Positions 18,797 to 27,598 of a DNA stretch of 64,000 nucleotides are shown piece after piece (the first letter of the stretch is position 1; the number at the start of each line of letters is the position of its first letter). This stretch comes from CAVTWS01 sp963738445. GTDB lineage: Bacteria > Actinomycetota > Acidimicrobiia > Acidimicrobiales > SHLQ01. Position numbers and translations under genes: made by a program. The notes under the pieces were generated by a model, which was not told where the DNA came from, did no database searches, and was given only the letters and a program-made list of their open reading frames with translations. Where the stretch lies: NCBI GenBank assembly GCA_963738445.1, contig CAVTWS010000001.1, positions 248,001 to 312,000 on the forward strand, given 5' to 3'.

Positions 18797-20337
18797 TGCA
18801 CCACGTCCAGCAACGAGGCACTCGCATTGCCCGCTACGAGATCGCCGCGACCGTCGACCACACGCTCGGCCTGCTGGCTGAGCACGGTGAGCGGGCCCGG
18901 GTCGTGGCCGGAGCGACCGACCTGATGATCGAGCTCGATCGTGGCGCCCGGGCGGGCATCGACATCCTCGTCGACCTCACACGGATCCCCGAGTTGGCCG
19001 GCATCGCCATCCGGGACAACACCCTCCACCTCGGCGCGCTCGTGACCCACGCCCAGGTCGTGGCGTCCGATGACATCGTGCGCCACGCCCTCCCGCTGGC
19101 TCAGGCCAGCGCCGAGATCGGCTCGCCGCAGCTGCGCAACCGGGCGACCGTCGCCGGCAACCTCGTCACCGCCAGCCCGGCCAACGACACCATCTCTGCC
19201 CTCATGGCGCTCGACGCCTCCGTGGAGATCAGATCGCGCCGAGGTGAGCGCCGAGTTGCCCTCACCGACTTCTATCCCGGCTTCCGGCAGACGGTGCTGG
19301 CCCCGGACGAGTTGGTGACCAGGATCGTGGTCCCGGTCGTCGACGGTCGTCGGGGCATCTTCGTCAAACTCGGGAACCGGCGGGCTCAGGCCATCTCGGT
19401 CGTCCACCTGGCGGCCGTCGTCGACACCGACCCCGACGGCGTGGTCACCGCGGCTCGGCTCGCCGTGGGCAGCGTGGCGCCGACGGTCGTCCTGCTGGCC
19501 GAACCCGCGGCCTTGCTGGTCGGCGAGCCCCTGGGTCCGGCCACGATCTCGGCGGCGGCCGCCGCCGTCCGAGCCGCAGTCACACCGATCGACGACGTAC
19601 GCGCCACGGCCACCTACCGGTCCGACGTGATCGGGACGATGGTCGAACGAGGGCTCCAGGCGCTCGCGACCGGTACCGAGCGTTCGTGCTGGCGGCCCGA
19701 CGCACCCCGCCTGTGGGGGCGGGGCGCCGGCGGGGTGACCTCACCGGAATCGGTGGCGACCGGGCTCGACCCAGACGACAGGATCACCGTGTCGGTGAAC
19801 GGGCGCCCGATCCAGGCCGCCGGCGCGGTCGGCCGGTCGTTGCTCGACTGGCTCCGGGACACCCGCAGCGACGGAGTGGATGGTGCTGGAGTCGACGGCC
19901 ATGGAGTCGACGGCGATGGGGCCGACGGTGCGGGTGTCGACGGGGATGGAGCCGGCCCGTTCCGCGGCACCAAGGAAGGCTGCGCGGAGGGCGAGTGCGG
20001 AGCGTGCACCGTGACCCTCGACGGCGTCGCTGTCATGTCGTGCCTGGTGCCGGCTGCTCGGGCCGCCGGGTGTGAGGTGGGCACGATCGAAGGGCTGGCG
20101 ACGGGTGAGGAGCTGAATCCGGTGCAGCGAGCGTTCGTCGACTGCTTCGCCGTGCAGTGCGGCTTCTGCATCCCCGGCTTCGTCATGGCGGCGTCGACCC
20201 TGCTGGAGGAAATTCCCGAGCCGTCCGACGATCAGATCCGCCACGGTCTGTCGGGCAACCTCTGCCGCTGCACCGGCTACTACCCGATCATCGACGCCGT
20301 CCGAACCGCCGGCATCGCGATCAGGGGGGCCCGATGA
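18796..20337 (+). CDS. Fused FAD / [2Fe-2S] subunit of a molybdenum hydroxylase (CoxM-CoxS fusion)
   Basis: 513 aa. Residues 1-about 290 are the flavin subunit (VVAGATDLMIEL, GSPQLRNRATVAGNL). From residue about 330 the iron-sulfur subunit begins (ITVSVNGRPIQ). Its plant-type cluster cysteines (CAEGECGAC, Cys396/401/404) and second cluster (VQCGFC, CRC) are intact. Between LLDWLRDTRSDG and the first Cys motif, at about residues 359-385, lies a low-complexity insert made of repeated G-V-D-G and G-A-D-G steps. M and S subunits are normally separate proteins, so the fusion is unusual. The start overlaps the deaminase stop. Confidence 0.85.
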   Translation: MHHVQQRGTRIARYEIAATVDHTLGLLAEHGERARVVAGATDLMIELDRGARAGIDILVDLTRIPELAGIAIRDNTLHLGALVTHAQVVASDDIVRHALPLAQASAEIGSPQLRNRATVAGNLVTASPANDTISALMALDASVEIRSRRGERRVALTDFYPGFRQTVLAPDELVTRIVVPVVDGRRGIFVKLGNRRAQAISVVHLAAVVDTDPDGVVTAARLAVGSVAPTVVLLAEPAALLVGEPLGPATISAAAAAVRAAVTPIDDVRATATYRSDVIGTMVERGLQALATGTERSCWRPDAPRLWGRGAGGVTSPESVATGLDPDDRITVSVNGRPIQAAGAVGRSLLDWLRDTRSDGVDGAGVDGHGVDGDGADGAGVDGDGAGPFRGTKEGCAEGECGACTVTLDGVAVMSCLVPAARAAGCEVGTIEGLATGEELNPVQRAFVDCFAVQCGFCIPGFVMAASTLLEEIPEPSDDQIRHGLSGNLCRCTGYYPIIDAVRTAGIAIRGAR

Positions 20338-22625
20338 TGAGCGCGAGCGACACGCGAGCGGGTGGCGTCGGTGCGTCGCCGCGGCGCCGCGATGCGCCCG
20401 CCAAGGTCACCGGGGTGGCGCAGTATCCGGCCGACCGGATGCCGGTGGGTTCCCTGGTGGCCAAGGTCGTGTTCTCCGGTCAGCCCCACGCCTGCATGAC
20501 CAGGTTCGACGCCACTGAGGCGCGGGCGGTGCCCGGGGTGGTGGCGGTGATCACGGCCGCCGATGTTCCGGTCAACGAGTACGGATTGACGATGTTCGAC
20601 CAGCCGGTGCTGGTCGGTCTCGGCGGCACCGGGCGGGCCGCAGTGGACCCGACCATCAGCCGGTGGGAGGCCGACCAGGTGGCGGTGGTCGTCGCCGAAG
20701 GCGCCACCCCGGCCGCAGCAACGGCGGTCGCGGAATCGGCCGCGGAACTGATCGAGATCGACTGGGAGCCCCTGGCCGTCCTGGCCGACGTCGACTCCGC
20801 CCTGGCGGCGGGCGCTCCGTTGGTGCATCCGGAGAACGGGTTCGCCTCCAACTCCTACATCACCCATCGGATCCGCTGCGGCGACATGGAGGCCGGGTGG
20901 GCGGCGGCGGACGTCGTCGTCGAGGCGACCTACGAGTTCCCGTATCAGGAGCACGCCTACCTGCAGCCCGAAGCCGCCGTGTCCTACGTCGACGACGACG
21001 GCCGCCTGACCGTGGAGATCGCCGGGCAGTGGACCCACGAGGATCAGGAGCAGATCGCCCACGCCCTCGACCTTCCGGTCGACCGGGTGCGGGTGATCTA
21101 CCCGGCGATCGGCGGTGCGTTCGGCGGGCGCGAGGACATGTCGCTGCAGATCGTGATGGCGCTGGCCGCCCAGATCGTGGCTTCGGCCGGCGATCGGCGA
21201 CCGATCACGTGTCGCTGGTCGCGGGAGGAGTCGATGGTGGGCCACCACAAGCGCCATCGGGGCCGGGTCACCGCTCGGCTCGGCGCCACCGCCGAGGGCG
21301 TGATCACCGCCCTGGAGGCTGATGGTCATCTCGACGCCGGCGGCTACAACTACACGACCAACAAGGTGCTCGGGAACCTGATGCTCGGCCTGCCCGGGCC
21401 GTATCGGGTGCCCAACGCCCGGATCGACGTCCACGGCGTCTACACCAACGCCGCCATCGGGGGTGCGTTCCGGGGCTTCGGGGGACCGCAGGGCGCTTTC
21501 GTCGCCGAAGGCCAGATGAACAAGCTGGCCGAGGCGCTCGGGCTCGACCCCGCAGAGGTGCGCCGCCGCAATGCCGTCGAACCCGGTGATGTGAGCGTCA
21601 ACCGGTCACCGTTCCCGGTCGACGTGACGATCCGGCCCGTGCTCGAAGCGTGCCTCGAAGCCGCGGGCTGGGGCGAACCGGTGCCGGAGCGTCCGCTGGT
21701 GTCGCCGTTCGTGTCGCTGCCGCCGACGCCTGGTTCGATCCGGCGGGGCCGGGGGTTGGCGGCTGGCCTCAAGAACGTCGGGTTCTCGGCCGGGTTCCCG
21801 GAACGCTGCGTGGCGAAGATCGTCCTCCACGGCGAACCGGGGACCGACGAGATTACCGCCGTCGACCTCTACCACTCGGGTGCCGAGGTGGGGCAGGGCG
21901 CTCACATGGCGTTCCTCCAGATGGCCGCCGAAGCCGTGGGCGTGCCGCTCGATCGGGTGACGGGCCACTGGAGCGACACGTCGATCACCGGCGATTCCGG
22001 CTCGGCCTCGGCGTCCCGCCTCACCTTCATGGCCGGCAACTCGATCCTCGGCGCGGCCGAAGAAGCGGACAAGGCGTGGCGCCACGGCGATCGTCCTGCG
22101 GTGGGGGAGTTCCGCTACACCCCGCCGCCGACCGACGCCCCCGATCCGCTCACCGGCGAAGGCACCCCCAACTTCTGTTACGCCTACATGGCCCAGGTGG
22201 TCGATGTCGACGTCGACATCGAGACCGGTCACATCGCCGTGCGCCGGGTCGTGAGTGCCCACGACGCCGGCCGGGTGATCAACCACGAGTTGGCCCGCGG
22301 GCAGGTCGAGGGGGCGGTCGTCCAGGCCCACGGCTACGCCGTGACGGAGGATCTCCACGTGGTCGACGGCTTCATCCGCAACCCACGCCTGTCGAGCTAC
22401 CTGATCCCCGGCATCGGCGACATCCCCGACCGGGTCGACACCGTGCTCCTGGAGCTCGGCGACGCCAACGGGCCGTTCGGTGCGAAGGGCCTGGCCGAGA
22501 TGCCGTACATCACGTACGCCCCAGCCGTGGTGGCCGCCGTCCACGACGCCACCGGGGTCTGGTTCGACGCCTTCCCCCTCACGCCGTCCCGAGTCCTCGC
22601 CGGCCTCCGCGACGCCGCTCGGTAG
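20334..22625 (+). CDS. Molybdenum hydroxylase large subunit (xanthine dehydrogenase/CoxL-like)
   Basis: 763 aa, intact. The first ATG of ATGATGA overlaps the stop of the FAD/2Fe-2S gene. Motifs of the molybdopterin-cytosine/guanine enzymes are present: GGAFGGRED, GGAFRGFG, the repeated hydrophobic Mo-binding segments, and the C-terminal GAKGLAE with catalytic Glu at about 722. There is no AYXCSFR motif, so it is not a CO dehydrogenase. With the deaminase upstream, xanthine or hypoxanthine oxidation is the best guess. No dedicated insertion chaperone (XdhC/CoxF) is nearby. Confidence 0.85.
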   Translation: MMSASDTRAGGVGASPRRRDAPAKVTGVAQYPADRMPVGSLVAKVVFSGQPHACMTRFDATEARAVPGVVAVITAADVPVNEYGLTMFDQPVLVGLGGTGRAAVDPTISRWEADQVAVVVAEGATPAAATAVAESAAELIEIDWEPLAVLADVDSALAAGAPLVHPENGFASNSYITHRIRCGDMEAGWAAADVVVEATYEFPYQEHAYLQPEAAVSYVDDDGRLTVEIAGQWTHEDQEQIAHALDLPVDRVRVIYPAIGGAFGGREDMSLQIVMALAAQIVASAGDRRPITCRWSREESMVGHHKRHRGRVTARLGATAEGVITALEADGHLDAGGYNYTTNKVLGNLMLGLPGPYRVPNARIDVHGVYTNAAIGGAFRGFGGPQGAFVAEGQMNKLAEALGLDPAEVRRRNAVEPGDVSVNRSPFPVDVTIRPVLEACLEAAGWGEPVPERPLVSPFVSLPPTPGSIRRGRGLAAGLKNVGFSAGFPERCVAKIVLHGEPGTDEITAVDLYHSGAEVGQGAHMAFLQMAAEAVGVPLDRVTGHWSDTSITGDSGSASASRLTFMAGNSILGAAEEADKAWRHGDRPAVGEFRYTPPPTDAPDPLTGEGTPNFCYAYMAQVVDVDVDIETGHIAVRRVVSAHDAGRVINHELARGQVEGAVVQAHGYAVTEDLHVVDGFIRNPRLSSYLIPGIGDIPDRVDTVLLELGDANGPFGAKGLAEMPYITYAPAVVAAVHDATGVWFDAFPLTPSRVLAGLRDAAR

Positions 22626-22649
22626 CCCCACCGCACCCCCACCCAAGGT

Positions 22650-22697
22650 TTCTGGGGGCACAGGCGCTCGTCAAGACCCTGCATGGCGCCCCCAGAA
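22650..22697. repeat. 48-nt palindromic element, copy B
   Basis: TTCTGGGGGC (22650-22659) pairs with GCCCCCAGAA (22688-22697). Total length is 48 nt, identical to copies A, C and D, although the interior is less self-complementary. It lies between the Mo hydroxylase large subunit and an LLM oxidoreductase, both on the plus strand. Confidence 0.8.
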
Positions 22698-22729
22698 CGA
22701 GCGGGGTCGGGTGTGCGAGGCTTCGACGC

Positions 22730-23656
22730 ATGAAGTTCTCGTACTCGCTGCCGCACCAACTCGAGCTCCCCGCCATCGTCGCCCCCTGGGAGATGTCGGC
22801 CACCGGGGCCGACCAGACCCGGGCCGTGAAACGAGCCGATGAGCTCGGCTTCGACATGGTGAACGTGTCGGAGCACCTCATCATCCCCAACGAACACGTG
22901 GGCTACTCGGGCGGCTTCTACTTCCACGCCACGGCGGCCCAGGCCTACCTGGCCGGGGCCACCGAGCGGATCCGGATCGGGACCTGTCTCACGATCTTGC
23001 CCCTGCACCACCCCATCGCCCTGGCCAAGGCGCTGTCGACGATCGACTGGATGAGCAGCGGTCGTGTCACCGCGGTGTTCGGGGTGGGCTGGCTCAAGGA
23101 GGAGTTCGACCTGCTCGGCGTGGCGTTCCACGAGCGGGGGCGCATGGCCGACGAGTACCTCGAGGCGATGCTGGCGTTGTGGACCCAGGACGACCCCGTG
23201 TTCGAGGGCCGGTACGTGTCGTTCCGCGACGTCGCCTTCGCCCCTCGTCCGGTGCAGTCGCCTCACATCCCGATCTGGCTCGGTGGCGACGCCGATGCCG
23301 CGTTGCGGCGCACCGCCCGTTTCGCCACCGGCTGGATGCCGTTCCTCACGCCGCCCGAGCGAATCGCCGATCGCATCGACTACATCTGCTCCCAGCCGGA
23401 GTGGTCGGGCGGCGTGCTCGACGTGCACTACAGCCTCACCGCGCTGGCCATCGGTGAGGGGCACGTGCCCACGGGCGACGATCGGGCCCGTATGGCCACC
23501 GACGCCACGCAGCTCATCGACCAGCTCGGCCAGCTCGCCGCCCTCGGGGTCAACCACACCGGCGCGCCCATCCCGAAGGCCCGCGACCTGAACGAGCACC
23601 TCGACCTGGCCCAATGGTTCATGGAGGAGATCCACCCTCACGTGAAGGACCTCTGA
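22730..23656 (+). CDS. LLM-class (probably F420-dependent) oxidoreductase
   Basis: 308 aa from ATG 22730, intact. Features of the TIGR03619-type luciferase-like group: MKFSYSLPHQ, DMVNVSEHLIIPNEH, RIRIGTCLTILPLHHP, GVGWLKEEFDLLG and SPHIPIWLGGDADAALRR. These actinobacterial enzymes usually use reduced F420. No ribosome binding site is obvious. Monocistronic as far as can be seen. Confidence 0.8.
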   Translation: MKFSYSLPHQLELPAIVAPWEMSATGADQTRAVKRADELGFDMVNVSEHLIIPNEHVGYSGGFYFHATAAQAYLAGATERIRIGTCLTILPLHHPIALAKALSTIDWMSSGRVTAVFGVGWLKEEFDLLGVAFHERGRMADEYLEAMLALWTQDDPVFEGRYVSFRDVAFAPRPVQSPHIPIWLGGDADAALRRTARFATGWMPFLTPPERIADRIDYICSQPEWSGGVLDVHYSLTALAIGEGHVPTGDDRARMATDATQLIDQLGQLAALGVNHTGAPIPKARDLNEHLDLAQWFMEEIHPHVKDL

Positions 23657-23678
23657 CCTGACACCGGCCGGCTGGTGG

Positions 23679-24122
23679 TCAGCCGTTCGTCGGTACCGGG
23701 GCGAACCCCTCGATCGCCGCCGAGGCCCGGAGGCGGCCGTCGAAAGCCATGAACTCGTCGACCGCGGGATCAGCGTGGCGAGCTCGAAGGGCGCTGGCGA
23801 GCTGGACGGCGTCGTAGGCCCGGAGCTGATGCCGGCCCGTGAGCTCGGCTGCCTGCTGCAGCACCGAATCCGCGATGGATACGACGACGAGATCGATCGA
23901 TCCGCCCTCGACGCCCGCGATGTCTGCCTCGAAGGCACGGACGAGCAGGCGGGCATCGGCTGCGTCGAGCTCCCCGGTTCGATGCTTTCGCCACAGCGCG
24001 GCCGGCACCTCGACCCGGGCCAGTTGCGAGACCACCAGCAGGTCTCGACCCCGGACGGTCTCGAAGCCGATCTCGGGAACGTAGATCTTGACGAGAGCCG
24101 ACGAATCGGCGAACGCCGTCAC
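23679..24122 (-). CDS. vapC: VapC-type PIN-domain toxin
   Basis: 147 aa. The PIN-domain acidic centre is visible: Asp6 in FADSSALVKIY, the Glu of ARVEVPAALW, Asp in RAYDAVQLASAL and Asp in FMAFDGRL. The family cleaves RNA, commonly tRNA or rRNA. Its start overlaps the stop of the antitoxin gene by four bases (24119-24122), the usual VapBC arrangement. Confidence 0.85.
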   Translation of the reverse strand: MTAFADSSALVKIYVPEIGFETVRGRDLLVVSQLARVEVPAALWRKHRTGELDAADARLLVRAFEADIAGVEGGSIDLVVVSIADSVLQQAAELTGRHQLRAYDAVQLASALRARHADPAVDEFMAFDGRLRASAAIEGFAPVPTNG

Positions 24123-24418
24123 CGGTCCGACAGCACCAGTTCCGAGACGGGTGTGCCGCGGGCGGCGCGCTTACCGGCAGCCGCCACCTCGGCGGGGTCG
24201 GGTCGGCGCGGATAATCCGACCGGCGCTGCTCGACCAGCAGCCCGGCGCCGCGAAGGCGTTCGCGAAGACGGCTCGCTTCGTCGCTGGCGAGATTCGGAT
24301 TCGTCGCCGCGTCGAGCACGACCACGATCCACTCGTTCATCGATCGGCCGCTATCGGCCGCGGCTCGCTTCACTCGAGCCACCAGCTCCTCATGCGCACG
24401 AACCGTGATCTGATTCAT
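24119..24418 (-). CDS. vapB: VapB/RHH-type antitoxin
   Basis: 99 aa, first gene of the pair. The N-terminal ITVRAHEELVARVKRAA and SGRSMNEWIVVVLDAA form a ribbon-helix-helix DNA-binding motif. The basic C-terminal half (RSDYPRRPDP to VSELVLSDR) should wrap the toxin. Overlaps vapC by ATGA. Expected to repress its own promoter, which must lie in the repeat-rich space upstream. Confidence 0.75.
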   Translation of the reverse strand: MNQITVRAHEELVARVKRAAADSGRSMNEWIVVVLDAATNPNLASDEASRLRERLRGAGLLVEQRRSDYPRRPDPAEVAAAGKRAARGTPVSELVLSDR

Positions 24419-24753
24419 GCCTGCATGCTAGCAGGCAGAGCGTCGAACGACTGCCGCGAACACGCGCCCGACGAGGACCGTGCCCCACTCCACCTCGACC
24501 TGCGCGCGCCTGTCGACACCAGGTGTTGGTTCGCGCGCACAGTTCGATGGGGGGCCTGAGGTCCCAACCGGGCTCGTCCCCACATGCCGAACTCCGCGCG
24601 TGGGCCGACCTGTGGTGTCGGTTGGCGTCGCGGTTCGGTCGGCTTCGGTCCGGAGTCGAACTCCGCGCGTGGGCGATCTCGTGCGGTTCGACGGGGGCGG
24701 GGCCGAGCGGGCGGGGCGGAGCCGGGCGAACGGAGTCGGACGCGCCGTGGGGC
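24419..24753. repeat. Repeat- and hairpin-rich intergenic region
   Basis: 335 bases without a credible gene. TGCGCGCG (24501-24508) pairs with CGCGCGCA (24532-24539), spanning 39 nt, around a small inner dyad (ACACC/GGTGT). CGAACTCCGCGCGTGGGC occurs twice, at 24588-24605 and 24657-24674, 69 bases apart. Short GGTCGG/TCGGTC runs fill the space between. The open frames through this stretch are Arg/Ser-rich artefacts. Confidence 0.65.
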
Positions 24754-25224
24754 TCATCCGGGGGCGATGGCGTTGAGGTAGTTGTAGATGGTGATGCGGC
24801 TGACGCCCATCAGCTCGGCCACGTCTTCCACCGATCGGCGGAGCAGGAACGCGCCGCGTTCGTCGAGCAGGCGGACGGCCGCCTGCTTCAGCTCGCGGGT
24901 CAGGTCGGGGAGGCGGCCACCGAGCTCGTGCTCGACCTCGGCGACGAGACGATCGAGCGCGCCGTGGAGTCCGGTCGGAGGCGCGGTTTGCCCGTCGGCG
25001 GTCACCGTCAGGGACAGACGGGTGGCGCCCTGGTCCAGCGCGGCGACGATGAGATCCCGGACGCCGTCAGCCACCTGGGTCGTCGAACCCATCGCCGTGG
25101 ACGCGAACGGGCCGACATCGACCGTCAGGCCCGCCTGGTCGAGCGCCGCCACCGCAGCCGTGACATGGGCCCCCGGCCGGCCTTCCCGGAAGGGCTCGAC
25201 CAGGAACTCGACGGTGGTGCCCAT
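24754..25224 (-). CDS. Regulator: ligand-sensing domain fused to a YheO-type HTH
   Basis: 156 aa. The first 90 residues (TTVEFLVEPFREGRPG, VDVGPFASTAMG, RLSLTVTADGQ) resemble the MTH1187/YkoF thiamine-binding-type fold. The last 50 (LLDERGAFLLRRSVEDVAELMG, then VSRITIYNYLNAI) form a helix-turn-helix like the C-terminal HTH of YheO/PAS-type regulators. The combination suggests a one-component sensor. It is transcribed away from the carbamoyl-hydrolase operon, with a TTTAC-N5-GTAAA dyad between, so it probably controls that operon and itself. Ligand unknown. Confidence 0.65.
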   Translation of the reverse strand: MGTTVEFLVEPFREGRPGAHVTAAVAALDQAGLTVDVGPFASTAMGSTTQVADGVRDLIVAALDQGATRLSLTVTADGQTAPPTGLHGALDRLVAEVEHELGGRLPDLTRELKQAAVRLLDERGAFLLRRSVEDVAELMGVSRITIYNYLNAIAPG

Positions 25225-25243
25225 GGCCGCTCCTCGAAGAGTG

Positions 25244-25258
25244 TTTACATTTCGTAAA
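25244..25258. promoter_or_regulatory. TTTAC-N5-GTAAA operator candidate
   Basis: A perfect AT-rich dyad (TTTACATTTCGTAAA) in an otherwise GC-rich region, between the divergent regulator (starts 25224) and operon (starts 25281). Position and base composition stand out clearly. It probably overlaps the minus- or plus-strand promoter. Confidence 0.6.
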
Positions 25259-25280
25259 GGCGTGATGGTACCGTGACGCG

Positions 25281-26635
25281 GTGACCGCGCCCCTGCACCA
25301 GGCCCTCGGCGTCGACGGGGCCCGCCTGCTTCGGCGGCTCGACGAGCTGGCCCAGGTGGGTGCCATCCCCGGCACGTCCGGGTGCGCCCGGCTGGCGCTG
25401 ACCGACGAGGACAAGGCCGGCCGCGATCTGGTGACGACGTGGATGCGGGATCTGGGCCTCGACATCAGCGTCGACGGCGTCGGCAACGTGATCGCCGTTC
25501 AGCCCGGCGACTCCCGCCCGGGGTGGGGCGATCTCGCCCCCGTCATGTGTGGCTCGCACATCGACACCGTCCGCACGGGCGGCCGCTACGACGGCACCTA
25601 CGGCGTCCTCGCCGGGCTCGAGGTGATCGAGCGCGTGCATCGAGACGGGCACCCATCTGGCCCGCCCGCTGGCGGTCGCCTTCTTCACCGACGAGGAGGG
25701 CGCCCGCTTCGCGCCGGACATGTTGGGCAGCCTCGTCTACGCGGGGGGTCTGGCGATCGAGGAGGCGCTCGACGTCGTCGGCATCGACGGCACGGTGGTC
25801 GGCGACGAGCTCGACCGCATCGGCTACCGCGGCCCGGCGCCGTGCCCCGGCCTCGTGCCTGCACGCGTTCGTGGAGCTGCACATCGAGCAGGGCCCTGTC
25901 CTGGAAGCCGAGGGGTTCGAGATCGGCGCCGTGACCGGCGTGCAGGGCATCTCGTGGACCGAGCTCACCATCACGGGGCCAGTCGAACCACGCCGGGACC
26001 ACCCCGATGAGCCTGCGCCGTGACCCCGGGTACGTCGCTGCACGCATCGCCACCTTCGTGCGCGACCTGGCGCACGAGCTCGGCGGGACCCAGGTGGGTA
26101 CGGTCGGCATGATCGATCTGCGCCCGAACCTCGTCAACGTGGTGGCGGCGCAGGCCGTCATGACCGTCGACCTCCGCAACACCGACGGACACCGTCCTAC
26201 TCGAAGCCGAGCGTCGTCTCGCCTGCCTTCGTGGCCGACGCGGCGGCTGACGAAGGGGTTGAGGTGACCACGCGGTCCCTGGCCCGGTTCGAGCCGGTCA
26301 CCTTCGACGATCGGGTGATCGATCTCGTCGAAGCCACCGCACGCCGTCACGGGCGGGCCGTCACCCGTCTGCCCTCGGGCGCCGGCCACGATGCGCAGAT
26401 GCTCGCCCGGGTCTGCCCGTCGGGCATGGTCTTCGTCCCCAGCCACCGGGGCATCAGCCACAACCCGGCCGAGCACACCGACCCCGAGCACCTGATCGCC
26501 GGCGCCGATGTCCTGCTCGAGGTCATGCTGGCCCTCACCGAGCCACCCAGCCCTGAGCCGCCCAGCCCTGAGCCGCCCAGCACGCAGGTACACGGGGCGA
26601 GCGAAACAAGCAACGAGAATCAGGAGCACGTGTGA
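25281..26635 (+). CDS. M20-family N-carbamoyl-L-amino-acid / allantoate amidohydrolase, about five frameshifts
   Basis: Roughly 450 aa when frames are joined (indels near 25645, 25855, 25979, 26188 and 26228). Metal-site motifs of the Zn-dependent hydrolase group: GSHIDTVRTGGRYDG, FFTDEEGARF, HIEQGPVLE and NHAGTTPM. The C-terminus carries a tandem PPSPE repeat. The family splits N-carbamoyl groups (carbamoyl-L-amino acids, allantoate, ureidoglycolate). Next to a D-carbamoylase and a purine-type Mo enzyme, ureide or hydantoin breakdown is likely. GTG start at 25281. Confidence 0.75.
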
Positions 26636-27597
26636 CCCGCATCGTGACCGTGGGCGCCGGGCAGCTCGGGCCCATCCAGCGTGACCACACGAGAGTCGAT
26701 GTCGTGGCGCGGCTGATCGACCTCCTCCGCGAGGGGCATGCCGCGGGCTGCGATCTGGTGGCCTTCCCCGAGCTCGCCCTCACCACGTTCTTCCCCCGGT
26801 GGTACATCGAGGATCCCGGCCGAGCGTCGAGGCGCTGGTTCGAGAGCGAGATGCCCGGACCCGGCCACGCAGCCGCTGTTCGACGAGGCGCGCGGCTCGG
26901 CGTCGGGTTCTCGCTCGGCTACGCCGAGCTCGACCGCCGGAGTGGCCACCACTACAACACGGCGATGCTGGTCGAGCGCGACGGCCGCATCGTCGGCACG
27001 CTACCGCAAGGTCCACATCCCGGGCCACGAGACGCACGAGCCGTGGCGGGCGTTCCAGCACCTCGAGCGGCGCTACTTCGAGGCCGGCCCCGACGGGTTC
27101 GGTGTCTGGCCGGCCTTCGGCGGGCATCGTCGGCATGGCCATCTGCAACGACCGCCGCTGGCCCGAGACCTACCGGGTCATGGGGCTGCAGGGGGTCGAG
27201 CTGATCCTCATCGGGTACAACACGCCGATCCACTACGCCCCCGACCCGAGCCAGAACGCCTGGCGGGGTTCCACAACCATCTGGTGATGCAGGCCGGCGC
27301 CTACCAGAACGGCACCTGGGTCGTCGGCGTGGCCAAGGGCGGCACCGAGGAGGGGGTCGAGTCGCTGGCCGAGCAGCGCGATCATCGCGCCGTCGGGTCA
27401 GATCGTGGCCCAGGCCGTGACCAACGGCGACGAGCTGATCGTCGCCGCGCTGCGACCTCGACCTGTGTCGTCAACTACAAGGAGACGCTGTTCGACTTCG
27501 CCCGCTACCGGCGGCCGGAGCCTACGGCCTGATCACGTCGACCAAGCGGCAGTCGTCGGCGCCCCCGGAGCCGCGACCGGCGAGGAGGGCGACCTGA
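26632..27597 (+). CDS. Nitrilase-family N-carbamoyl-D-amino-acid hydrolase, about nine frameshifts
   Basis: Around 320 aa. The start overlaps the upstream gene by four bases (GTGA). The Glu-Lys-Cys triad of nitrilases can be read once indels are undone: FPELALTTFFPRWYI, YRKVHIPG, and GMAICNDRRWPETYRVMG followed by LILIGYNTP. The last is diagnostic for D-carbamoylase, which splits N-carbamoyl-D-amino acids into the amino acid, CO2 and ammonia. Indels lie near 26861, 26892, 27003, 27124, 27273, 27380, 27451, 27472 and 27518. Both insertions and deletions occur, with no in-frame damage, so error is likelier than decay. Confidence 0.75.
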
Positions 27598-27598
27598 C

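Noticed and set aside
20334..22625. Form I CO dehydrogenase (CoxL)
   Set aside because: The AYXCSFR active-site loop is absent; the sequence has GGAFRGFG, as in xanthine-dehydrogenase-type and form II-like relatives.
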